Assembly (NCBI GenBank): GCA_964372165.1
Contig: CAYJPT010000015.1
Coordinates: 1-24,866 of the forward strand
Length of the DNA stretch: 24,866 nucleotides
Source of the DNA: CAYJAD01 sp964372165
GTDB taxonomy: Bacteria > Desulfobacterota > Desulfovibrionia > Desulfovibrionales > Desulfovibrionaceae
Direction: 5' to 3'
Shown: positions 1 through 8,540 of the stretch, one piece after another
How the letters are laid out: each line of letters begins with the position of its first letter
How positions within the stretch are numbered: position 1 is the stretch's first letter
Notes under the pieces: generated by a model
The model's input: the letters and a program-made list of their open reading frames with translations, nothing else
What the model was told of the DNA's origin: nothing
Databases searched by the model: none
Position numbers and translations under genes: made by a program

Positions 1-22
1 ATGTCTTTTGAATTGTTGATTT

Positions 23-39
23 AATCAGCGTTTCCTTAA
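23..39 (+). repeat. Copy A of dispersed 17-bp motif (AATCAGCGTTTCCTTAA)
   Basis: It matches 10263-10279 (minus strand) with one difference and 13034-13050 (plus strand) with two. It is preceded by TTGATTT, which pairs with the AATCA of the motif as a small palindrome. Copy B has a full 12-bp inverted repeat at the same place. It lies at the very start of the window, upstream of the first gene. It may be the end of a mobile or palindromic element; no transposase is visible. Confidence 0.5.
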
Positions 40-107
40 ATATTAAGTACAATATTACAGCAGTAAACATTTAAATCGCATATGAAATCACTAATTACAC
101 AATACAA

Positions 108-1697
108 ATGCACATTAAAATACATATAAACAATCAAGGTACAATAGAAATTGATGCTAACAAAGGACAAAGCTTGGCTAAAGCCATTTGGCTTTCCGGC
201 AAGCTAAGCCCACCACCTTTATGTTCTGCCCTTGGGCGATGCGGTCAATGCAAGGTCATTTTCATATCACCAGCACCTAAGGCTCTGGAAATTGAAGAAA
301 ATTTACTTAAGCCTCAAGAGCTTGATCAAGGTCTACGCTTAGCGTGCAGGCATAATTTAGAGTCATTGCAAACTAACAGTGACGGTAGCATTGAACTTTC
401 AATACCAACTCACTTAAGTAAAAATAAAAAAACAATAAAAGTACAATCCAAAGATCATGCAGCTTACTTAGCCATAGATCTTGGTACAACGTCATTACAT
501 TGGCAGGCAACCAACACGCAGGGTGAAATTATTGCTCAAGGTCAACAAATTAACCCACAAATGGGTGCAGGTTCTGACATTATATCTCGTTTAGCTTATG
601 CTATGGAGCCAGAAGGTACAAAAATACTTTCAAAACTAGTCATTCAAGCTGTGCAAAAAGTTTTGGCACAACTTCCACCTGTTACAGAAATTTGTCTTGC
701 TGCAAACACTGCTATGAGTGGTATTTTTTTACAGAAATGCATCAAATCATTAGCCGTTGCTCCGTACAAAGTGCCCCTTAACGGAAATAGTATTGAGCAT
801 TTAGAAAATTTGCCCCCCATTTATATACCACCACAATTAGCCCCTTTTGTTGGTGGTGATATTAGTGCTGGGTATGCAGCTTTAATGCAAGAGGACAACA
901 TAGAATTTCCTTTCATTTTTGTAGACCTTGGTACTAACGGAGAATTTATTCTGGCGCATGATATTGACCATGCGCATATTACCAGCGTGCCGCTTGGCCC
1001 TGCCCTTGAAGGTATTGGCCTAACATTTGGGCAAATGGCGCAATCTGATGCAGGTGGTATTGTAAATTCAGTACGTATAAGCCCACATGGGCTTGAACCA
1101 ACAACTCTTGACGGCAGTGCACCACAAAGAATTTGTGGTACAGGTTATCTTTCCTTACTAAGTTGTCTATTGAAAATTGGCATTCTTGAACAAAGTGGAC
1201 ATTTTTGTGATGCATCAAAATTAAGTACTCCACTAAGCCGTAAACTACATAGCCACATAGAAACACATGCCGGTGAGCAAATTTTTAGATTATGGCCACA
1301 TATTGCTAGTCAACATGGTATGTACATAAGTTCTACCGATATTGAAGAAATATTAAAAGTAAAAGCGGCTTTTTCATTAGCTATGCAAGAGCTTTTAAGT
1401 GCAGCACAGCTTACTGCAAAAGATATTAAAGCGTTGTATTTAGGTGGAGCTATGGGCAGCTATGTTGAAGGAAGTGCTTTAGAAGCTTTGGGTTTTATAC
1501 CACTTGGTATAAATACACGGCTAGAACGGGTGGGTAACACATCCCTTGCTGGTGCAGCTCTTTTGCTTAATGAACCACAAAAAAGGGATTGGCTTTATAA
1601 GTGGAGCAAACAATACACACATATTCAACTAGCAGAACATAATGACTTTATACAAAAATACATGCAACACATGCATTTTAACTTCAACATACAGTGA
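108..1697 (+). CDS. RACo-like protein: N-terminal [2Fe-2S] ferredoxin domain plus ASKHA (DUF4445) ATPase domain
   Basis: 529 aa. Residues 1-100 form a plant-type ferredoxin domain with C39, C45, C48 and C80 in the usual C-x5-C-x2-C...C spacing. The rest is an actin/Hsp70-like ATPase fold: phosphate-1 loop DLGTTS at 124-129, FVGGDISAGY near 247-256, VDLGTNGEF at 272-280, LGGAMG at 445-450 and GNTSLAGA near 477-484. The family includes RACo, the ATP-driven reductive activator of corrinoid proteins, and many uncharacterised relatives. It is shorter than classical RACo (about 600 aa or more), so the linker region is reduced. No corrinoid protein or methyltransferase is encoded nearby, so its partner is unknown. 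It is probably the first gene of an operon with the Rsm22-like and ABC genes (9-bp gap to the next). No strong Shine-Dalgarno site precedes the ATG. The family call is strong and the specific role open. Confidence 0.85.
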   Translation: MHIKIHINNQGTIEIDANKGQSLAKAIWLSGKLSPPPLCSALGRCGQCKVIFISPAPKALEIEENLLKPQELDQGLRLACRHNLESLQTNSDGSIELSIPTHLSKNKKTIKVQSKDHAAYLAIDLGTTSLHWQATNTQGEIIAQGQQINPQMGAGSDIISRLAYAMEPEGTKILSKLVIQAVQKVLAQLPPVTEICLAANTAMSGIFLQKCIKSLAVAPYKVPLNGNSIEHLENLPPIYIPPQLAPFVGGDISAGYAALMQEDNIEFPFIFVDLGTNGEFILAHDIDHAHITSVPLGPALEGIGLTFGQMAQSDAGGIVNSVRISPHGLEPTTLDGSAPQRICGTGYLSLLSCLLKIGILEQSGHFCDASKLSTPLSRKLHSHIETHAGEQIFRLWPHIASQHGMYISSTDIEEILKVKAAFSLAMQELLSAAQLTAKDIKALYLGGAMGSYVEGSALEALGFIPLGINTRLERVGNTSLAGAALLLNEPQKRDWLYKWSKQYTHIQLAEHNDFIQKYMQHMHFNFNIQ

Positions 1698-1706
1698 ACC
1701 ACTAAA

Positions 1707-3023
1707 ATGAAAGAACTTTTTCCACACATTAATGCAAGCATCATTCAAGCTTTACACAACTTACCTCAAGCACTTGAGGCTGTCATGCCTTTGCAAGCAA
1801 AGCATAGACGCACCCTACCCTACGCAATAGAAGAGCTTTCAAGTCGATTAACCACAGAGCGCAGCCTCATTAAACAAGCTTATTGGAGTGCTCCAAGGTT
1901 AACATCGGCTTATTTATGGTACTTTTTACCATGGAATATATTGCGCCTAAGCCGACTGCTAAGTAATTTGCAACTTCCAAGCCCTAAAGCCATGCCTACT
2001 CGAGTGGGTCAAGAGCCCAAGGCAAGATTGCTTGTGGATTTAGGTAGTGGCCCACTTTCACTACCCATAGCCCTTTGGCTTGCTAAACCACAATGGCATC
2101 ATATAGAGTTAAATATTCTTTGCATTGACTCTGCAGTGCAACCCTTACAACTTGGACAAAAACTTTTTACACAAATTGCCGGAGAAAATAGCCCATGGCG
2201 AATTATCCCTGTGCGTGGAAAGTTAGAAACAGCGCATATTGAAATACAAAAATTTAATGCTGTGCCTTGGCTTATTTGCGCAGCCAATGTTTGTAATGAA
2301 ATAAAGTTACGCCAAGGTCAGGAAGATCGCAGCTACACAATATTAGAAAGCTTAAGTTCACTCTTAAAAGCACAAGACTCTGCGTTACTTTTAGTTGAGC
2401 CTGGCACACGCCTTGGAGGTAAAACCATTGTAAGCATGCGTGAAGCTGCCATAGAATGTGGCCTTAACCCCATAAGCCCATGCCCACACATGCAAGCATG
2501 CCCCCTTGAAGATGGACGTACTTGGTGTCATTTTACCTTTGATACTAAGGGAAGCCCGGCATGGCTAAATGATCTTTCCATTGCTGCAAAACTACGAAAG
2601 ACAGCCCTAAGCCTTTCTTTTGTCCTTTTAAACCAATCCCAGCCTGATGCTACAAACAACGCAAAACAAGCAAGAATTATTTCTGCACCATTTGCAGTAC
2701 CGGGCGTTGCAGGTGATGCACGCTATGCTTGCTATGAGCAAGGTCTTGGACTTGTAGAAAATGCTGGCCCACTTTATTCAGGCGCCTTAATCGATTTAAA
2801 AGACAATACACATGAACGTACCGACAAAAAATCAGGAGCAACCATTTTAAGTCATACAGAAAATATTGCCCCTGCACCCAAAACAAATTATACTGCTGCA
2901 CCAACTAAACCAGAAAGAGATGCAAGCAAAGCTAAGCAAGAAAAAGATGTGCGTAAAGTTAAGCAAGAAAAAAAGAAAGCGAAATTATCAAAAAAATCCG
3001 TTAAGAAATTTTGGGAAAAATAA
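1707..3023 (+). CDS. Rsm22-family (METTL17-like) ribosome-associated methyltransferase-fold protein
   Basis: 438 aa. A SAM-binding type motif, VDLGSGPLSLP, lies at about 110-120 in a Rossmann methyltransferase fold. It is followed by the family's cysteine signature CPHMQACPL with C259 and C265, WCHF with C274, and a later C342 in ARYACYEQG. In the mitochondrial homologues Rsm22/METTL17 equivalent cysteines hold a [4Fe-4S] cluster, and the protein binds the small ribosomal subunit during assembly. That knowledge is from the family; here only the cysteines are seen. Residues from about 400 to the end form a strongly basic lysine-rich tail, which could bind rRNA (inference). The reading frame ends 2 bp before the ABC gene's ATG, consistent with co-transcription. 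Whether it methylates anything is unknown. Confidence 0.85.
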   Translation: MKELFPHINASIIQALHNLPQALEAVMPLQAKHRRTLPYAIEELSSRLTTERSLIKQAYWSAPRLTSAYLWYFLPWNILRLSRLLSNLQLPSPKAMPTRVGQEPKARLLVDLGSGPLSLPIALWLAKPQWHHIELNILCIDSAVQPLQLGQKLFTQIAGENSPWRIIPVRGKLETAHIEIQKFNAVPWLICAANVCNEIKLRQGQEDRSYTILESLSSLLKAQDSALLLVEPGTRLGGKTIVSMREAAIECGLNPISPCPHMQACPLEDGRTWCHFTFDTKGSPAWLNDLSIAAKLRKTALSLSFVLLNQSQPDATNNAKQARIISAPFAVPGVAGDARYACYEQGLGLVENAGPLYSGALIDLKDNTHERTDKKSGATILSHTENIAPAPKTNYTAAPTKPERDASKAKQEKDVRKVKQEKKKAKLSKKSVKKFWEK

Positions 3024-3025
3024 AC

Positions 3026-3997
3026 ATGCCACAAAATGATAAATTGCTACAGGTAAGCAAGCTTGATGTTACTTTTCATACCGAACGTGGTAACTTTCTT
3101 GCTGTTTCCAATATAAATTTTTCCATTTCAGCTGGTGAAATATTTTGCTTGGTAGGTGAATCTGGTTGCGGCAAAAGTTTAACCGCGAAAGCATTACTAG
3201 GCTTAACACCTGAAAATAGTACAGTTAGCGGTGATATATATTTACAGGGTAAAAATATATGCACACTTGAAGATATGCGCCACATTCGTGGTAAAGAAAT
3301 TGCTATGATTTTTCAAGAACCCATGACAGCTCTAAACCCAGTATTACGCATAGGAGATCAATGTACAGAACACCTCATACTGCATGAAAAAATGTCTACA
3401 CAGCAAGCCACAAAACATTGCATAGAATTATTTGAACAAGTTGGTATTTCTGCAGCTGCAAGCCGCCTTAGAGATTACCCACATCAATTAAGTGGTGGCA
3501 TGCGTCAGCGCGTCATGATTGCTATGGCACTTGCTTGCGCACCTAAATTGTTATTGGCTGATGAACCAACAACAGCTTTAGACGTTACAATTCAGTGGCA
3601 AATTTTAACACTTATGCAAGAGCTTAGTCAAAAACAAGGTATGGGAATATTACTCATAACCCATGATTTAGGTGTGGTTGCGCAAATGGCACATCGTGTT
3701 GGTGTTATGTATGCAGGACAAATGGTAGAATATGGAACGGTAGGGCAAGTGCTAAAAGATCCAAAGCACCCTTATACCCAAGGTCTTTTGCATGCTATAC
3801 CAAGTAAGCACAGTATGGACACCAAGCGTTTGCCAATTATTAAAGGCAAAGTACCACTACCAAATGAATTACCAACTGGCTGCCACTTTCACCCACGCTG
3901 CCCCCATGTTATGCCGCGCTGTCAAAATGAAAAACCACAACTTTTGCCATTAATACAAGACAAAGAGCATTTAGCGCGCTGCTGGTTAGTACAATAA
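3026..3997 (+). CDS. OppD/DppD-type peptide ABC transporter ATP-binding subunit, without its partners
   Basis: 323 aa from ATG 3026. A TTG at 3011 would add five residues and overlap the previous gene, so the ATG is preferred. All ABC motifs are present: Walker A GESGCGKS at 44-51, Q-loop Q97, signature LSGGMRQR from 155, Walker B LLLADE at 175-180 and switch H213. The C-terminal oligopeptide/dipeptide transporter extension contains C286, C292 (HPRCP), C299 and C319. This cysteine set was reported to hold a [4Fe-4S] cluster in a mycobacterial OppD. It should energise uptake of peptides or nickel-type ligands across the inner membrane. No permease, binding protein or second ATPase (OppF/DppF) gene lies in the window, so the rest of the transporter must be encoded elsewhere. 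The peptide assignment comes from the family; the substrate is not known. Confidence 0.88.
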   Translation: MPQNDKLLQVSKLDVTFHTERGNFLAVSNINFSISAGEIFCLVGESGCGKSLTAKALLGLTPENSTVSGDIYLQGKNICTLEDMRHIRGKEIAMIFQEPMTALNPVLRIGDQCTEHLILHEKMSTQQATKHCIELFEQVGISAAASRLRDYPHQLSGGMRQRVMIAMALACAPKLLLADEPTTALDVTIQWQILTLMQELSQKQGMGILLITHDLGVVAQMAHRVGVMYAGQMVEYGTVGQVLKDPKHPYTQGLLHAIPSKHSMDTKRLPIIKGKVPLPNELPTGCHFHPRCPHVMPRCQNEKPQLLPLIQDKEHLARCWLVQ

Positions 3998-4074
3998 ATA
4001 GTCGGCAATGAAAAACTATGCAACTTGTTGTCATTATAGTATTTTTACGTACTGACTAACTAAAATTTTTTCAA

Positions 4075-4557
4075 CTATCCGGCAAGTCCAATGGTTATAA
4101 ATGCACAAATTAGCCAAATCACAACACGCATAACCCAAGGCGACATGGCACGACCTTGCATCAAGTTACGCATAATGACAAAAAAACCTATAGCACTGCC
4201 TATAGCATAAAAAACTAAAAATCCAATACTTGCAAGTAAACCATATTGCACAAGCAAACTCAAGGCAATACCAATGGTTATTAATCCAGGTAGGCACGAG
4301 TCATTATTTCTTGAACCTAGCCCCCCAGATTGATTAAATGTCCAAACTTTAAAGTTTGAAGAGCTTTGTTCATGCGACCATTGCGCTCTCTTTTGTTCAT
4401 AATTTGCACGGTTTGAATCTACAACCTCAGGCTCAATAACTTGATGTTTATGCCCTGCACCTTGCAAATCTTGTTTGCTTACCAAGTCTGCGGGGCAGGC
4501 AGAACAGCGTTGTTGTGTTGAGTTACTTTCACGACCACAATGCGGACAAGAATTCAT
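4075..4557 (-). CDS. Zinc-ribbon membrane protein of unknown function
   Basis: 160 aa. The N-terminus has two CxxC knuckles (C4/C7 and C18/C21), a zinc-ribbon pattern. A polar linker of about 65 residues follows. About three hydrophobic segments lie near 90-107, 108-131 and 141-158, so the protein is probably anchored in the inner membrane with the ribbon in the cytoplasm. A GAGG site five bases before the ATG fixes the start. It lies 21 bp downstream of recJ and is the last gene of the minus-strand operon, facing the ABC gene convergently. I do not recognise a characterised family. Zinc-ribbon/TM proteins of this layout are common as hypothetical proteins. Confidence 0.75.
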   Translation of the reverse strand: MNSCPHCGRESNSTQQRCSACPADLVSKQDLQGAGHKHQVIEPEVVDSNRANYEQKRAQWSHEQSSSNFKVWTFNQSGGLGSRNNDSCLPGLITIGIALSLLVQYGLLASIGFLVFYAIGSAIGFFVIMRNLMQGRAMSPWVMRVVIWLICAFITIGLAG

Positions 4558-4578
4558 ATTTTCCTCATAAATTATATT

Positions 4579-6315
4579 TTAACCTGATAATACAAATATA
4601 TCCTTGATATGCAATTCAATAGTAGTTAGGTTGTTAAAGGTATTAAAAACTGGAGTATAGGCTAATTTTACATATTTATTACATAAATTTGCATTATATT
4701 CATCTGCTTTACGCCAAGCCTTAGCATAAAGAGCAATTCCACTATCTTCATCTAAAACATGTAACATAACATGATTTTTTTGTGCACCGAATTTACGTAC
4801 ATTTTTGACAAACAACTTAGGTGAAGCAAAAACAGGCTGCGCATTGCCCATACCAAAAGGCTGCAATAGCTCAAGTTCTTTCAAAAATATAGCATTGCTC
4901 GCTGCTGTAAAATCCAAAGTAGTATCAATAGTAATTCTTGGTTTTGGTAAAGTGTCACCAAGTTCCTGACAAACAATTTCATTAAAGCGTTGGCGCAATA
5001 ATTCTAAGTTTTCATGCTTAAGACTTACACCTGCTGCCAACTTGTGCCCACCATAGGAGGTGAAAAGTTCTGAAATTTTTGAAAGACCTTCGTATAAATG
5101 AAAGTCAGCAATAGAACGCCCAGAACCTTTAATACCATTTTTACCATCACACAAAATAAGCGTTGGGCGATGAAATTCATCAACAATACGAGAGGCAACA
5201 ATACCAATAATACCAAGATGCCAAGTGCTTGAGTAAAGTACAAAGCCCATTTTGTCACCTTGTTCTTTAGCTTGCTCACGTGCCTCTTCATGTACGCGTT
5301 CTTCTTCTTTTCTACGCTCTGAATTTAAAGCATCAAGTTGAGTGGCAAAATATCTAGCACTCTCCATGTCTTTAGCTTGAAACAACTCCACTGCAAGGTT
5401 AGCAGAACCCATACGCCCAGCAGCATTAATACGCGGAGCAAGTGTAAATAGCACTTGGCCTACATTAATTTTGGCAAGTGCATCATAATTACAAACTTGC
5501 TTTAAAGCCGCTATACCTGGACGTGCAGCTTCACTTATTTTAAGTAAACCATTTTTTACTAAAATTCTATTTTGACCACGTAATGAAACCACATCAGCTA
5601 AAGTACCAAGAGCGACTAAATCAAGTACATTACGCATATCAAATTTATTTTGCGTAATGTCTTTAAGCTTTGCATTTACAGAGCACATGAGAAAAAATGC
5701 CACACCTACACCAGCAAGATATGGACAAGGGCAATCACCAAGTAAGGGATTACAAATACCACTAGCATCAGGCAAGGTATCAGGTGGAAGGTGATGATCA
5801 GATACAATGACAACCATGCCAATGCTTTTTGCATAAGCTATACTTTCAAAGTCAGAAATACCACAATCAACAGTTAAGAGTACCTCAACACCTTGAGATG
5901 CAAGCATATCAATACTTTGAATATTTAATCCGTAACCTTCAGTTGTACGTTCAGGTATATGAGTTATGGGAGAAAAACCATGTGCCATAAGCACATCTTT
6001 AACTAAGCAAGTGGAAGTAATACCATCAACATCATAATCTCCCCAAATTGCAAGTTTTTTCCCACTTACTAATTGCTCTACTAAAAGTGTTGCACAATGA
6101 TTTACTCCAGGCCAAAGCTCTGGTAATGCCAATAAGCGCAAATTGGGAGATAAAAAATCCTGTACATCTTGAATTTCCACAAGACCACGTAAGTTAAGAA
6201 TTTTCAATAGCAATGACGACACGCCCAAAGTATCGGCAATATCTTGTGATACTATATAATCAGTTTCACTCAAACTTTCTAAATTGTCACCTTCTCTAAA
6301 TTTCCAGTTTTTCAC
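4579..6315 (-). CDS. recJ: Single-stranded-DNA-specific 5'-3' exonuclease RecJ
   Basis: 578 aa with all DHH-phosphoesterase hallmarks: GDYDVDG at 92-98, VDCG near 149-152, the DHH triad at 173-175, APRINAAGRMG near 293-303, and the DHHA1 GGHKLAAG segment from 422. A C-terminal OB-like region closes the protein, and the length is normal for RecJ. It degrades single-stranded DNA 5' to 3' with Mn or Mg, in recombination, mismatch repair and stalled-fork processing. The start is GTG at 6315; an AGGG lies about 13 bases upstream, which is long for a ribosome site. It is 29 bp downstream of the TPR gene and 21 bp upstream of the zinc-ribbon gene, within the yicC-gmk-pyrF operon. Confidence 0.95.
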   Translation of the reverse strand: MKNWKFREGDNLESLSETDYIVSQDIADTLGVSSLLLKILNLRGLVEIQDVQDFLSPNLRLLALPELWPGVNHCATLLVEQLVSGKKLAIWGDYDVDGITSTCLVKDVLMAHGFSPITHIPERTTEGYGLNIQSIDMLASQGVEVLLTVDCGISDFESIAYAKSIGMVVIVSDHHLPPDTLPDASGICNPLLGDCPCPYLAGVGVAFFLMCSVNAKLKDITQNKFDMRNVLDLVALGTLADVVSLRGQNRILVKNGLLKISEAARPGIAALKQVCNYDALAKINVGQVLFTLAPRINAAGRMGSANLAVELFQAKDMESARYFATQLDALNSERRKEEERVHEEAREQAKEQGDKMGFVLYSSTWHLGIIGIVASRIVDEFHRPTLILCDGKNGIKGSGRSIADFHLYEGLSKISELFTSYGGHKLAAGVSLKHENLELLRQRFNEIVCQELGDTLPKPRITIDTTLDFTAASNAIFLKELELLQPFGMGNAQPVFASPKLFVKNVRKFGAQKNHVMLHVLDEDSGIALYAKAWRKADEYNANLCNKYVKLAYTPVFNTFNNLTTIELHIKDIFVLSG

Positions 6316-6344
6316 AAAATAACTTTTACCCTTTTCTCAATACA

Positions 6345-7178
6345 CTACATTTCTTGTTCACTTTCAGCAGATTCAGATGCTTGCGCAGGCGCACCACTTG
6401 CAAGTGCTGCATTTGCCTCTACAATGCTTGGCTGTGGTACTAGATTTTTTAGTAAAAGCCATTCTAAAAACTTACGTGCACTTTCATGCTGTGGTGCAAG
6501 TTCCAAAGCTTTAATTAAATGGGTTGTGCATTTAGCACAATCTTTCTTCTCAAGTAAGGTACGAGCAAGATTTATATGTATATTTTCATCATTTTTAGTC
6601 AATGTTAAAGCACGTTCATAATATTCAACAGCTTGATCATACATTTTTGTTTTACGCAAATTAATGCCAAATTCGTTAAACAAATGCTTATGCTCTTCAG
6701 CATATGCACCCTCTAAGTTTAATAAACGCTCAAATATATCTTGAGCCTTATCACTTTCGCCACGTTGCATGTAAGTTAATCCAATACCAAAATTTGCGCG
6801 AACGTTTTCTTCATCAATTTGTAAAGCAGCACTATATTCATGCTCAGCAGCAAAATTTTCACCCTTGTTGCGATGAGTATCACCAGAATCAATATTTTTT
6901 TGCATTTCCATCATTTTTGGAAACACAGAACTCATATAAAACTCTGGTTCAGGTGCAAATTTTTCTATAAGTTCATCCATAGAAATAGTGCGCTTTGGAC
7001 CTGATGGCACAAAGTTACTATTTAAGGGTTGGCATTCAAGTGCACCAGATGATATTGTTTCAACAAACCAAAAGTTTTTTTGTACAGTACGTCTGGTAGT
7101 AGTACCGGTACCAATTTTCTTTATTTCTTGTGTAGAAAACACACCTTTAACATGTTCAACACCACCAATTTCTGTCAT
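6345..7178 (-). CDS. Tetratricopeptide-repeat protein
   Basis: 277 aa. The first 80 residues are a non-repeat domain with a basic TTTRRTVQKNFW stretch and an FVPSGPKRTISMDELI segment. From about residue 95 there are at least four helix-turn-helix TPR-like units, for example around FAAEHEYSAALQIDEENVRA, then DKAQDIFERLL and YDQAVEYYERALTLT. The last 25 residues are rich in Ala, Ser and Glu and probably disordered. There is no signal peptide, so it is likely cytoplasmic and a protein-binding scaffold. It sits between pyrF and recJ, about 30 bp from each. A GGGG eight bases before the ATG supports the start. I recall similar genes upstream of recJ in Desulfovibrio, with no assigned function. Confidence 0.85.
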   Translation of the reverse strand: MTEIGGVEHVKGVFSTQEIKKIGTGTTTRRTVQKNFWFVETISSGALECQPLNSNFVPSGPKRTISMDELIEKFAPEPEFYMSSVFPKMMEMQKNIDSGDTHRNKGENFAAEHEYSAALQIDEENVRANFGIGLTYMQRGESDKAQDIFERLLNLEGAYAEEHKHLFNEFGINLRKTKMYDQAVEYYERALTLTKNDENIHINLARTLLEKKDCAKCTTHLIKALELAPQHESARKFLEWLLLKNLVPQPSIVEANAALASGAPAQASESAESEQEM

Positions 7179-7208
7179 ATATAAAGCCCCATAATATATT
7201 AATAAAAA

Positions 7209-7904
7209 CTAATATTCCATTTGTTCTAAAATTTCCATGGCCGCAAACAAAGGATCACTTGCCTTGGTTATTGGTCTACCAACAACTATAAAATCAGACC
7301 CTGACTTAACAGCGGCTTGAGGTGTGACCATGCGACGTTGATCATCTGTTCCATACCCATCAGGGCGTATACCAGGAGTAAGGCAAAGAAACTCTCCCCC
7401 ACAATGAGCTTTAATATTTGCAACCTCTTGCCCAGATGATACAACACCATCAAGACCCCAAGTATGAGCTTTGTGAGCAAGTTCACCTGCAAGCTCTTTG
7501 ACGTCACCTGCATAAGTTGGCAAATCACCTTGCTCCATGCTTGTTAAAACACTTACACCAAAAACCAACGGTCGCTTTGCAGATGTTAAGCTCAAACTTG
7601 CATCCATAGCAGCTTTTGCCATACGCTCACCACCCTGAATGTGTATAGTAAGCATATCGACACCCATTTGAGCAGCAGATAAAACACCACCAAAAACAGT
7701 ATTTGGAATATCATACATCTTAAGATCAAGAAAAATTTTATACCCTTGCTCTTTCAGCTTAAAGATAACCTCCGGCCCACAAGCTACAAATAATTCTAAG
7801 CCAACCTTAAGCCATGATACACGCCCTTTTAATTTATTAGCAAGATCATAGGCAGTTTGAACATGCTGTGTATCAAGTGCAACAATTAATTCAGTTTTTG
7901 ACAT
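7209..7904 (-). CDS. pyrF: Orotidine 5'-phosphate decarboxylase
   Basis: 231 aa, the normal size for the bacterial enzyme. It converts OMP to UMP in the last step of de novo pyrimidine synthesis. The catalytic charged cluster D60-x-K62-x-x-D65 is in the sequence DLKMYDIPNT. The phosphate-binding end is seen as TPGIRPDGYGTDD and VVGRPIT. The ATG lies 2 bp after the gmk stop codon, and a GATGGA inside the end of gmk acts as ribosome site, so translation is probably coupled to gmk. Nothing is missing or unusual. Confidence 0.96.
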   Translation of the reverse strand: MSKTELIVALDTQHVQTAYDLANKLKGRVSWLKVGLELFVACGPEVIFKLKEQGYKIFLDLKMYDIPNTVFGGVLSAAQMGVDMLTIHIQGGERMAKAAMDASLSLTSAKRPLVFGVSVLTSMEQGDLPTYAGDVKELAGELAHKAHTWGLDGVVSSGQEVANIKAHCGGEFLCLTPGIRPDGYGTDDQRRMVTPQAAVKSGSDFIVVGRPITKASDPLFAAMEILEQMEY

Positions 7905-7906
7905 AT

Positions 7907-8530
7907 TTATCCATCTTTTTGTTTTAATATTTGTTCCGCAAACATGGTATAATACTTTGGTTGTAAAGCTGAAGCAATATATGTAGAACGTAATTGATCA
8001 TAAGCTACATCAAGGTTATCATTAATAATCCATGAATCAAACCAATGAGCCTGCTCGATTTCATAAACAGCATTACGCAAGCGGCGTTCAATAATTTCTG
8101 CATCATCAGATTGACGTTTTAGTAAACGTGTACGTAGTTCACTCATGGAAGGTGGCAAAATAAATACAAATAAACCAGACGGTAAGTTAAGTCTTAGTTG
8201 AGCTGCACCTTGAACATCAACATCAAAAATAACATCTTGGCCATCTTCTAATATTTTCAAGGTAGATGCTAATGGCGTACCATAATAGCTACCATGTACT
8301 TTTGCCCATTCAGCAAAAAACCCTTCATCACGCTTTGCTTTAAAATCCATAACGCTGGTAAAACAGTAATCAACGCCGTCCACTTCACCTTCACGTGGTG
8401 CTCTTGTGGTATAGGAAATAGAGTAGCCAATGTTTGGATATTCATTGAGTAATTTTTTAATAAGTGTTGTTTTTCCTGCACCAGAAGGAGCACAAATAAC
8501 CAAAACAATACCTTTACGTGCCACGGCCAT
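7907..8530 (-). CDS. gmk: Guanylate kinase
   Basis: 207 aa from the ATG at 8530, which has AGGAG seven bases upstream. The longer frame to 8563 starts inside the preceding gene and is rejected. The P-loop APSGAGKTT is at 14-22. The GMP-binding segment SYTTRAPREGEVDGVDYCF and the lid region LLKRQSDDAEIIERRL follow in normal order. It phosphorylates GMP to GDP with ATP in the cytoplasm. It is 10 bp after the remA-like gene and 2 bp before pyrF. The yicC / DUF370 / gmk arrangement is widespread in Firmicutes and delta-proteobacteria. Confidence 0.96.
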   Translation of the reverse strand: MAVARKGIVLVICAPSGAGKTTLIKKLLNEYPNIGYSISYTTRAPREGEVDGVDYCFTSVMDFKAKRDEGFFAEWAKVHGSYYGTPLASTLKILEDGQDVIFDVDVQGAAQLRLNLPSGLFVFILPPSMSELRTRLLKRQSDDAEIIERRLRNAVYEIEQAHWFDSWIINDNLDVAYDQLRSTYIASALQPKYYTMFAEQILKQKDG

Positions 8531-8540
8531 GTCGCTTCTC

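Noticed and set aside
4049..4076. Partial similarity of the stretch near 4050 (ACGTACTGACTAACTAAA) to that near 19459
   Set aside because: Several mismatches over about 23 A+T-rich bases; expected by chance among intergenic sequences.
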